A stretch of 36,460 bases of DNA, from positions 1 through 36,460 of the forward strand of contig NZ_JAQRFI010000046.1 in NCBI RefSeq assembly GCF_028598805.1, given 5' to 3'. The position numbers and the translations under genes were made by a program. How positions within the stretch are numbered: the stretch's first letter is position 1; the number at the start of each line of letters is the position of its first letter. The stretch is from Xenorhabdus yunnanensis. GTDB taxonomy: Bacteria > Pseudomonadota > Gammaproteobacteria > Enterobacterales > Enterobacteriaceae. Under the pieces are notes generated by a model. That model had not been told where the DNA came from, made no database searches, and worked only from the letters and a program-made list of their open reading frames with translations. This document shows, piece after piece, positions 30,201 to 36,460 of this stretch.

Positions 30201-33200
30201 ATCTTGCCGAATATATGCTGCCCAGCGCCTTTATCACTCTTGACGCTTTCCCGATGACGCCCAATGGCAAACTCGACCGTCAGGCACTCCCTGCCCCTGA
30301 TGCGTCTGCGGTAGCAACACGCGGATATGAAGCGCCAACCGGAGAAATGGAAACGGCTTTAGCCAAAATCTGGCAAGATTTGCTGGGACTGGAGCAGGTC
30401 GGTCGTCATGACCATTTCTTTGAGCTCGGCGGGCACTCGCTGATGATCGTCAACCTGATTGAACAATTGCACAATCTTGGCTGGCGGCTCGATGTACGCA
30501 GTGTGTTCGCCACCCCAATTCTGAGTGAGTTGGCACAAACCATCTTGGCATATCAGGACGACATTTGCGCTTTCGAAGTCCCTCCCAATCTTATTCCCGA
30601 AGGTTGCACTACCATTACTCCCGATATGCTGCCTTTGGTTTCGCTATCTCAATCCGAAATCAATGCCATTATCAGGACTATCCCCGGTGGGGCAAGCAAT
30701 GTACAAGATATCTATCCGTTGGCACCGTTGCAGGAAGGTATCCTGTTCCAGCACTTGCTACAGACACAAGGTGATGATTATCTGCTGCAAAGTCTGCTCG
30801 CTTTCGATACTCGCGAACGTCTCGATATCTTTTTGGATGCCCTGCAACAAATTATCGATCGCCATGATATTTTGCGCACTTCCGCTTATTGGCAGGATCT
30901 GACACAGCCAGTTCAAGTGGTTTGGCGTCAAGCACCGCTGTGCATCAATGTATTTACTCCGGTTTTTACCTCAACGTTTATTTCTACGACAGAAGGCGAT
31001 ATTTCATCACAGGACGTTTTATTACAAGACGTTTTATTACAATTGCGTGCCTACACTGATCCGCGCAAGCATCGTCTCGATCTGAGTCGCGCGCCCTTGT
31101 TCGCCGCCGATATTACCCATGATCCAGTACACGATGAATGGCTGTTGTCTCTGCGTTTTCATCATTTAGTCAGCGACCATGTCACACTGGAACTGATTTT
31201 CGCTGAGATTGCCCAAGTGTTGCAGGGAAATGCCAAAATGCTGCCCGCTGCGTTGCCTTATAGCGACTTTATTGCCCGGACGCTAAGCGTGCCAATCACA
31301 GAGCATGAAGCCTATTTCCGTAGCCAGCTTGCTGATGTTGATGAACCAACCGCACCATTCGGGATACTCAAAATACAAAGCGATAATAGTTCTATCAACG
31401 AAGACAGCCTTTCATTCCCCTCTTCTCTGGCGAAGGCTATTCGTTCTCAGGCCCGTCGTTTGGGTGTCAGCCCCAGTGTCCTGTTCCATGTTGCGTGGGC
31501 ACAAGTGCTGGCCCGAACCAGCGGTCATGATGATGTGGTCTTTGGTTCCGTATTGTTAGGGCGTCTACAGGGGATCGCCGGAGCCAACAAAATATTGGGC
31601 ATGTTTATCAACACGTTGCCAATGCGGATTGCGCTGAGCGGATTCAGCGTGCAAGAAGTGGTACAAGCTACCTACCAAAACCTGACAACATTATTAGAGC
31701 ATGAGCAGGCACCGTTATCGCTGGCACAACGATGCAGTGGCGTGGCGCAACCCATGCCGCTGTTCACTACCCTGCTGAACTATCGCCATAGCCAATCAGG
31801 TAATAATAAACAAACCGGTGAAGCAGAAACGGTTGATTCAACCTGGACGGGTGTACGCATCCTAGCGGCAGAAGAACGTACCAACTTTCCAATCACGCTA
31901 ACGGTGGATGATATGGGTGTTGGTTTCCACTTAACCGCTCAGACGGTGACGAGTGTTAATCCCAAACGTATAACCAGTTATCTGGTGACTGCCATCAGTG
32001 GTCTAATTGATGCCCTCATCCATAATCTACAACAACCTATTCAACAAGTACCGATTCTGCCTGCCTCGGAGCAACAGCAACTGCTGGTAGATTTCAATGC
32101 CACACAGACAGACTTTCCACAGGATGTTCTGATCCATCAACTATTTGAAACCAAATCGGCATGTCATCCTGCTGATATCGCGGTGGTGTGCGGTGAGCAA
32201 TCGCTCAGCTATGATGAACTGAATCGTCGTGCCAATCGTCTGGCTCATCATTTAATCGCGTTAGGTGTACGTCCTGACGATCGGGTAGCGATGTGTGTCG
32301 AGCGTAGTCTGGAAATGGTGATAGGTCTGCTCAGTATCTTCAAGGCGGGTGGTGCTTATATGCCACTTGATCCGGCTTATCCAACCGAGCGACTGACATA
32401 TATGCTTAAGGACTCAGCACCGGTAGTAATACTGAGCCAAATGGCATTCCTTGATATCTTTACAAGCTCTGAATCTACAAGTGCCATACCTACGAACTCC
32501 ACCCCCATAGTCATACTTGATGCCCCAGATCCCGTCATGAAAATACAACCGGATCACAATCCAGAGGTATCAGGCCTGACCGCCCAGCATCTGGCTTATG
32601 TTGTTTATACCTCAGGTTCCACAGGTCTGCCCAAAGGGGTAATAAGTAGCCATCAGGCCCTGTGTAACCGGCTATTGTGGTTCGTCCGGGATATCGTGAC
32701 ATTCCCATTGGTGGGTGCCCTGAAAACCAGTATCAGTTTTGTCGACTCGCTGACTGAAACGCTGGGCGTATTGTTGTCTGGTGGCAAACTGGTGGTTTTC
32801 AACAACCACGAAGTGAAAGACCCGGTTCGTTTCAGTGAGGGCTTGCAGCATTTTGATGTTAACTACTTGGTGGTTGTACCTTCGCTATTGAAACTCTTGA
32901 TACAGGATCATGGTACTAATCGTGATGATCATCGTGATAAGAATAATCTCCTGAAATCAATCAGGATATTGATTTGCAGCGGAGAACGCCTGGCACCTGA
33001 GTTCGCACGGCAGGTAGTGACAGATTGTCCCTGGCTCCGGTTACTGAATTTTTATGGTTCGTCCGAAATTAATGGTGATGCCACTTGGTATGAATACTCC
33101 GCTGAATCCGGTGTGCCGGAGGTTTCAGTGATTGGCCGGCCGATCGCCAATACCCAAAGCTATATTCTCGATTCCCACGGTCAACTCGTTCCTATTGGCG

Positions 33201-36200
33201 TGACGGGGGAAATATATATCGCCGGCACGGGGGTTGCTTGTGGTTACTTGAACCGTCCAAAATTGACTGCCGAACGTTTCCTCAGCAATCCGTTCAGTAC
33301 AGACCCCGGTACTCGCATGTTCAAGACAGGTGACCTTGGCCGCTGGCTACCCGACGGCAATATAGAATATCTCGGTCGTAATGATTTTCAGGTCAAACTT
33401 CGTGGTTTCCGCATTGAACCGGGGGAAATCGAAGCCCGTCTGATGCAATGCCACGGAGTACGTGAGGCTGTAGTGCTTGCCCGCGAAGACATTTCTTCTG
33501 AGAATACAGCGGGACAGAAGCGGCTGGTTGCCTATCTGCGACCACAGGATGGCGTTGAACTGCTCCCTGCTGAACTGCGTCAGCAACTCGCCCGACATCT
33601 TGCCGAATATATGTTGCCCAGTGCCTTTGTTACGCTTGATACGTTCCCACTGACTGCCAATGGCAAACTTAACCGTCAGGCTTTTCCTGAGCCGGATTCC
33701 TCTGCGGTGGTGACTCGCAGCTATGCCGCCCCAATGGGGGAAACAGAAACCGTTCTGGCACATATCTGGCAAGAATTGCTGGGCGTGAAGCGGGTTGGGC
33801 GACATGATCATTTCTTTGAGCTTGGTGGGCATTCTCTGCTTGCCGTCCAGCTTGTGGCACGTATACGCCAGACTCTGGCGCGAGAGTTACCGTTACAGAT
33901 ACTCTTTGATCAGCCGGTTCTGATGATGCTGGCGCATACACTCACTGAGGCAACCACGGTCATTCAGAGCGTTATTCCCACAACTGACCGCAGCCAAGTC
34001 CTGCCACTATCCTTTGCCCAACAGCGCTTGTGGTTCCTCGGTCAACTCGATCCGGCCGCCAGTCAGGCTTATCATCTCCCTGCTGCCTTGCGCCTTACTG
34101 GTTTGCTTGATCGTCATGCTCTGACGATTACGCTTGACCGTCTGGTCGCTCGCCATGAGAGCCTACGCACGCGTTTTGTACCGATTGAAGGGCAATCAAT
34201 TGAAGGGCAGCCCTGCCAGCATATTGACCCTGCTGATATCGGTTTTGCCCTGTCCTGTCACGATCTGCGCCAACTTGATCCGACCCTGCATACCAACCAT
34301 GTTACCGAACTCGCCAGCCTTGAAGCGCAAACTCCCTTTGATTTCGCCCAAGGCCCGCTTATTCGTGGTCAACTGCTGCAACTGGCAGACGAGGAGCATG
34401 TATTGCTGCTCACCCTGCATCACATTATCACTGATGGCTGGTCTATTAGTGTGCTGGTGCGAGAACTGGGTATTTTCTACCGTGCGGCTCTTGATGGTCA
34501 TGATAATCCCTTACCACCACTGCCCATTCAGTATGCGGATTATGCTGTCTGGCAACATGATCAATTGAAAGGAATGGCCTTCGCTGCACAGCGTGATTTC
34601 TGGTGTACCCAACTTGAGGGTGCTCCGGTTTTGTTAACACTTCCCACCGATCGACCACGCCCGGCAGTACAGACTTATGTCGGCGACCAAATCACTTTCC
34701 ACTTTGATACCGCATTATTGGCATCACTTAAGGCGCTGGGACAACGCCATAACACCACTCTCTTCATGACCGTGCTAAGCGCATGGAGTATCGTACTCGC
34801 CCGACTCAGTGGTCAGGATGATATTGTTATCGGTACCCCCGTCGCCAACCGACCGCACCAGGAACTTGAGGGACTGATTGGTTTCTTTGTCAATACGCTG
34901 GCCTTGCGTGTCAGATTCAATGATGACCTCAATGTGGCGGAGCTGCTTGCACAAGTGCGGGAACAGGCGCTCACCGCCTATACTCATCAGGACCTGCCTT
35001 TCGAGCAGGTAGTAGAAGCATTGCAGCCTGAACGCAGCTTAAGCTACAGTCCTATCTTTCAAGTAATGCTGACCCTGAACAATACACCAGCACAGAAATT
35101 GACATTGCCTGATTTACAACTCACATCAGTTGAACAGGCACATCACGGTGCCTACTTTGACGTAACGTTATCACTGACCGAAACTGAATCTGGCTTGATC
35201 GGTGCCATAACCTATGCTGCCGATCTGTTCGATACCACAACCATTGAGCGCATGGCTGGTTACTTGCAAAATATCCTGACGGCAATAGCCGCTGATGAGA
35301 CGCAAACTATTGCCGCCCTACCGATGCTGCCAGAATCGGAACAACAGCAACTGCTGGTGGATTTCAATGCCACCCGGGTAAATTTCCCGCCAGACGCCTT
35401 CGTCCATACCTTATTTGAAGCACAGGCAGCACAATATCCCGAGGCAACAGCGGTCATCTTTGAAGATCAAACCCTGAGCTATGGCGAACTCAACCAACGC
35501 GCCAATCGTCTGGCTCATCATTTGATGGCCTTGGGCGTGCGCCCGGATGAACGCGTGGCGATTTGCGTTGAACGCCGGCCGGAAATGGTGGTGGGATTAC
35601 TCACTGTCCTCAAGGCGGGCGGGGCTTATGTGCCGCTCGACCCGGCCTACCCGACCGAGCGGCTGGCGTATATGCTCAAGGACGCCGCACCGGTGGCTTT
35701 ACTCACCCAGTCCGCCTTCGCCGGTATGCTGAACAATGCCGTGGCGACCGAAGCCGGCTATATTACCGTGCTGCTGGATGCACCAGACCCCGCGCTGGCT
35801 GCACAACCGACCCACAATCCCGACACTCAGGCTCTGGGGCTGACATCACGCCATTTGGCCTATGTGATTTACACGTCCGGCTCGACCGGCATGCCCAAAG
35901 GGGTGGAGATGCCGCTGGCGGCGCTGTCAAACCTGCTGCAATGGCATCGGCATTCCCCTTCACAACCCGCCGGTAATGGCAGAACCCTGCAATTTGCCGC
36001 ACTGGGGTTTGATGTCGCCTTTCAGGAAATTTTTACCACCCTGTGTGAAGGCGGCTGTCTGGTCTTGATTCATGAAGCCCTGCGACGGGAGCCGCAACAA
36101 CTGCTGCGGCTGATTGAGCAAAAACAGATTGATAGGATTTTCCTGCCCTACATTGCTCTCCAGCACCTTGCCGAAGCCGCCGTTCACAGTGAGGGGGATT

Positions 36201-36460
36201 TTTCCGGTCTGGCCCACATTATTACCGCCGGTGAACAGTTGCGCATTACACCGGCCATTCAGCGTTTCCTGCAACGCGCCGGTGATTGCCGGTTGCACAA
36301 CCACTACGGCCCGACGGAAAGCCACGTTGTGACGGCATACCCCTTGGGTAAGGACATTGCACAGTGGCCGACCCTGCCTCCCATCGGTCGGCCGGTAGCC
36401 AACAACCAAATCTATATCTTTGACCAATACCGCCAGCCCGTGCCTTTGGGTGTCACGGGG
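27176..36460 (+). CDS. Multimodular NRPS, 3'-truncated by the window (C-A10-T10-Dual-A11-T11-C-A12...)
   Basis: The reading frame is open from the junction with the previous gene to the last base; I translated it through and saw no stop. An ATG at 27161 overlaps the upstream TGA as ATGA. The ATG at 27176, with AAGGG five bases ahead, is the preferred start. Order: Lys-rich N-terminal helix, LCL domain (HHIISDG at 27692-27712), A10, T10 (Ser 30437-30439), dual C/E (HHLVSDH at 31160-31180), A11, T11 (Ser 33833-33835), LCL domain (HHIITDG at 34418-34438), and A12, cut before its A7 motif. Predicted residues are Ala/Gly-like, beta-Ala-like and Pro. The dual domain's N-terminal motif is QHLLQTQGD, lacking the first His. 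The protein has several repeat expansions and a visibly GC-richer stretch in A12. The remaining modules and chain release lie outside the window. Confidence 0.95.
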   Translation, partial: MNHDNLKRAVLKKKIKEQLQNQKHQKRPPIKQVARDLPLPLSFAQQRLWFLNQLDPAASLAYHIPVALRLTGQLNHDALTTALNHLIARHESLRTRFMLIEGQPCQYIDSADIGFALSYQDLRSSDSEMHNHRIAELTTLEAQTPFDLAQGPLIRGQLLQLTDEVHVLLLTQHHIISDGWSIGVLVHELGAFYRAALGNHANGDHDAPFAPLPIQYADYAVWQREWLQGAVLAKQRDFWCTQLEGAPALLNLPTDRPRPPVQSYTGDQVPVQFDATLLESLKLFGQHHNTTLFMTILAAWSIVLARLSGQDDIVIGTPVANRPHQELEGLIGFFVNTLALRVTLSNTTSVADLLTQIRERALSAYAHQDLPFEQVVEALQPERSLSYSPIFQVMLALNNTPAKTLTLPGLQLTPVEQVRLGTHFDMTLSLTETENGLFGELEYAVDLFDSSTIERMIGYLQRILVAMTSDARQSVSKIQSVSKIQSVSKIQSVSNLPMLSDSERQQLLVEFNATQTDFPQDALIHQLFEAQAAQSPNATAIVCRDQSLSYNELNLRANRLAHNLIELGVQPDARVAICVERSLEMVVGLLAILKAGGAYVPLDPAYPSSRLAYMLEDAVPLVLLTQKTVADRLTSAVPVVFIDNIFDLQESFIEAQSIEARSANNPDAETLGLTSNHLAYVIYTSGSTGLPKGVAIAHRNTVNFLTWAQRTFSPEELAHTLFATSFNFDLSVYECFVPLISGGTVHIVPDVLSLIATELSITERSITERSITERSAEKQAISLINTVPSAIAHLLETNAIPPQVRTVNLGGEALKPHIVEHLFARSSIQDVCNLYGPSETTTYSTWTRMNRTTGATTHIGRPIANTQIYILDANGHPAPIGVAGEIHIAGAGVARGYLNRPELTAERFPINPFSSDPNARMYKTGDLGRWLPDGNIEYLGRNDFQVKLRGFRIELGEIEAQLMQCHGVREAVVIARENTGGQKQLVAYLRPLAGVELVPAELRQQLAQHLAEYMLPSAFITLDAFPMTPNGKLDRQALPAPDASAVATRGYEAPTGEMETALAKIWQDLLGLEQVGRHDHFFELGGHSLMIVNLIEQLHNLGWRLDVRSVFATPILSELAQTILAYQDDICAFEVPPNLIPEGCTTITPDMLPLVSLSQSEINAIIRTIPGGASNVQDIYPLAPLQEGILFQHLLQTQGDDYLLQSLLAFDTRERLDIFLDALQQIIDRHDILRTSAYWQDLTQPVQVVWRQAPLCINVFTPVFTSTFISTTEGDISSQDVLLQDVLLQLRAYTDPRKHRLDLSRAPLFAADITHDPVHDEWLLSLRFHHLVSDHVTLELIFAEIAQVLQGNAKMLPAALPYSDFIARTLSVPITEHEAYFRSQLADVDEPTAPFGILKIQSDNSSINEDSLSFPSSLAKAIRSQARRLGVSPSVLFHVAWAQVLARTSGHDDVVFGSVLLGRLQGIAGANKILGMFINTLPMRIALSGFSVQEVVQATYQNLTTLLEHEQAPLSLAQRCSGVAQPMPLFTTLLNYRHSQSGNNKQTGEAETVDSTWTGVRILAAEERTNFPITLTVDDMGVGFHLTAQTVTSVNPKRITSYLVTAISGLIDALIHNLQQPIQQVPILPASEQQQLLVDFNATQTDFPQDVLIHQLFETKSACHPADIAVVCGEQSLSYDELNRRANRLAHHLIALGVRPDDRVAMCVERSLEMVIGLLSIFKAGGAYMPLDPAYPTERLTYMLKDSAPVVILSQMAFLDIFTSSESTSAIPTNSTPIVILDAPDPVMKIQPDHNPEVSGLTAQHLAYVVYTSGSTGLPKGVISSHQALCNRLLWFVRDIVTFPLVGALKTSISFVDSLTETLGVLLSGGKLVVFNNHEVKDPVRFSEGLQHFDVNYLVVVPSLLKLLIQDHGTNRDDHRDKNNLLKSIRILICSGERLAPEFARQVVTDCPWLRLLNFYGSSEINGDATWYEYSAESGVPEVSVIGRPIANTQSYILDSHGQLVPIGVTGEIYIAGTGVACGYLNRPKLTAERFLSNPFSTDPGTRMFKTGDLGRWLPDGNIEYLGRNDFQVKLRGFRIEPGEIEARLMQCHGVREAVVLAREDISSENTAGQKRLVAYLRPQDGVELLPAELRQQLARHLAEYMLPSAFVTLDTFPLTANGKLNRQAFPEPDSSAVVTRSYAAPMGETETVLAHIWQELLGVKRVGRHDHFFELGGHSLLAVQLVARIRQTLARELPLQILFDQPVLMMLAHTLTEATTVIQSVIPTTDRSQVLPLSFAQQRLWFLGQLDPAASQAYHLPAALRLTGLLDRHALTITLDRLVARHESLRTRFVPIEGQSIEGQPCQHIDPADIGFALSCHDLRQLDPTLHTNHVTELASLEAQTPFDFAQGPLIRGQLLQLADEEHVLLLTLHHIITDGWSISVLVRELGIFYRAALDGHDNPLPPLPIQYADYAVWQHDQLKGMAFAAQRDFWCTQLEGAPVLLTLPTDRPRPAVQTYVGDQITFHFDTALLASLKALGQRHNTTLFMTVLSAWSIVLARLSGQDDIVIGTPVANRPHQELEGLIGFFVNTLALRVRFNDDLNVAELLAQVREQALTAYTHQDLPFEQVVEALQPERSLSYSPIFQVMLTLNNTPAQKLTLPDLQLTSVEQAHHGAYFDVTLSLTETESGLIGAITYAADLFDTTTIERMAGYLQNILTAIAADETQTIAALPMLPESEQQQLLVDFNATRVNFPPDAFVHTLFEAQAAQYPEATAVIFEDQTLSYGELNQRANRLAHHLMALGVRPDERVAICVERRPEMVVGLLTVLKAGGAYVPLDPAYPTERLAYMLKDAAPVALLTQSAFAGMLNNAVATEAGYITVLLDAPDPALAAQPTHNPDTQALGLTSRHLAYVIYTSGSTGMPKGVEMPLAALSNLLQWHRHSPSQPAGNGRTLQFAALGFDVAFQEIFTTLCEGGCLVLIHEALRREPQQLLRLIEQKQIDRIFLPYIALQHLAEAAVHSEGDFSGLAHIITAGEQLRITPAIQRFLQRAGDCRLHNHYGPTESHVVTAYPLGKDIAQWPTLPPIGRPVANNQIYIFDQYRQPVPLGVTG
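28592..28660 (+). repeat. 18-bp tandem repeat x3.8 (QSVSKI x3, QSVSN)
   Basis: Copies of caatccgtttccaaaata in the C-A linker of module 10. The first copy differs at two third positions. This is one of the longest arrays in the window and lengthens the linker by about 18 residues. Confidence 0.96.
29132..29161 (+). repeat. 15-bp duplication (IEAQS/IEARS)
   Basis: Two diverged copies of attgaggctcagtct in the A2-A3 loop of A10. Confidence 0.8.
29453..29500 (+). repeat. 15-bp tandem repeat x3.2 (SITER x3)
   Basis: Copies of tctattacagaacga lie in A10 between pocket positions 239 and 278. A2, the closest sister, has an unrelated Asn/Thr-rich loop there. Confidence 0.95.
30950..30985 (+). repeat. 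Degenerate 12-bp repeat x3 (VFTP/VFTS/TFIS)
   Basis: Three diverged units in the module 11 dual C/E domain, just before the QDVLL array and in the same surface loop. Confidence 0.7.
31010..31039 (+). repeat. 15-bp duplication (QDVLL/QDVLL)
   Basis: Two copies of caagacgttttatta, the first with CAG, in the module 11 dual domain. It is at the position of the DVPAQL duplication in module 9. Confidence 0.93.
32921..32944 (+). repeat. Degenerate 12-bp duplication (RDDH/RDKN)
   Basis: Two units matching at 9 of 12 bases in A11, between pocket positions 278 and 299. Weak evidence. Confidence 0.4.
33974..36460 (+). other. Module 12 (partial): LCL C - A12 (Pro)
   Basis: The LCL domain has HHIITDG at 34418-34438. 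A12 begins at about 35342 and is cut at the window edge just before the A7 motif. All pocket positions except the final Lys are visible and read DVQFIAHVV, a canonical Pro code. A12 is GC-richer than its neighbours (79 G+C in the 120 bases 35641-35760) and has no tandem repeat in the part seen. Confidence 0.88.
34184..34213 (+). repeat. 15-bp duplication (IEGQS/IEGQP)
   Basis: Two copies of attgaagggcaatca in the module 12 C domain. All other LCL domains have one EGQP/AGQP unit here, so this is a duplication of native sequence. Confidence 0.93.

Larger units (their letters stand above)
27278..30550 (+). other. Module 10: LCL C - A10 (Ala/Gly-like) - T10
   Basis: The LCL domain has HHIISDG at 27692-27712. 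A10 (about 28685-30301) reads DLYNNGLTY, differing from A2 only at position 301 (Ala to Gly). The substrate is probably Ala, less likely Gly. T10 (Ser 30437-30439) is the dual-facing type. Arrays are in the C-A linker (28592-28660), the A2-A3 loop (29132-29161) and the A4-A5 segment (29453-29500). Confidence 0.82.
30560..33950 (+). other. Module 11: Dual C/E - A11 (beta-Ala-like) - T11
   Basis: The dual domain has HHLVSDH at 31160-31180, but QHLLQTQGD at 30749-30775, where the first His of the extended motif is Gln. A11 (about 32072-33697) is divergent: its A4 region reads SFVDSLTE, so Asp235 is replaced by Val and the Asp is at 236. The pocket VDTVISFGD fits the VDxVISxGD pattern I recall for beta-alanine. 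It also has GVACGYLNRPKL where sisters have GVARGYLNRPEL. T11 (Ser 33833-33835) is the LCL-facing type. Repeat loops lie at 30950-30985, 31010-31039 and, weakly, 32921-32944. Confidence 0.82.

Noticed and set aside
541-35335. Stand-alone epimerisation domains
   Set aside because: Every T-A boundary holds only one C-type domain. The HHLVSDH domains with LQEGILFHHL and an extended His motif fit dual C/E domains better.

Overview
The whole 36.5 kb window lies inside one nonribosomal peptide synthetase (NRPS) operon on the + strand. It holds three giant, collinear, directly abutting genes. The first enters from beyond the left edge (1-20382, at least 6,793 codons). The second is complete (about 20397-27164). 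The third starts at about 27176 and runs open off the right edge. Neither outer boundary of the operon is present, and no promoter, terminator, thioesterase, separate epimerase, MbtH, transporter, RNA gene, transposase or CRISPR array was seen. No gap between genes exceeds a few bases. The moderate GC, enterobacterial-type ribosome binding sites and domain style (tightly similar modules with dual C/E domains) suggest Xenorhabdus or Photorhabdus. This is inference, not proof.

Layout, numbering modules from the left edge: A1(3' end)-T1 | C-A2-T2 | Dual-A3-T3 | C-A4-T4 | Dual-A5-T5 | C-A6-T6 | Dual-A7-T7 (end of gene 1) || C-A8-T8 | Dual-A9-T9 (end of gene 2) || C-A10-T10 | Dual-A11-T11 | C-A12(partial). 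LCL-type condensation domains alternate strictly with dual condensation/epimerisation domains. Residues 2, 4, 6, 8 and 10 are therefore predicted D, and the odd positions L or achiral. Pocket residues read by eye give: A2 DLYNNALTY (Ala-like), A3 DAWWLGGTF (Val-like), A4 DAWLLGAVC (hydrophobic, unresolved), A5 DAWFLGVTF (Ile/Val-like), A6 DFWNIGMVH (Thr), A7 DAWWLGGTF (Val-like), A8 and A9 DAWWIGGTF (Val-like), A10 DLYNNGLTY (Ala/Gly-like), A11 VDTVISFGD (beta-Ala-like), A12 DVQFIAHVV (Pro). The product is probably a long, mostly hydrophobic peptide of alternating D/L configuration. It recalls gramicidin-type peptides and the D/L-pentadecapeptide kolossin A of Photorhabdus.

The most unusual feature is a dispersed set of about two dozen in-frame short tandem repeats, with units of 9, 12, 15 or 18 bp and roughly 2-4 copies. 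They sit at loops and linkers of C, dual C/E and A domains, and never in T domains or the docking ends. The units differ in sequence from site to site, yet the same loop has been expanded independently in different modules. One locus differs by exactly one 15-bp unit between two otherwise near-identical A-domain segments (A5 and A9), which is direct evidence of copy-number change. A9 is also a mosaic: its front matches A5 and its core matches A8 at about 98% DNA identity. The window therefore looks like an assembly line evolving by gene conversion plus frame-preserving micro-repeat expansion.
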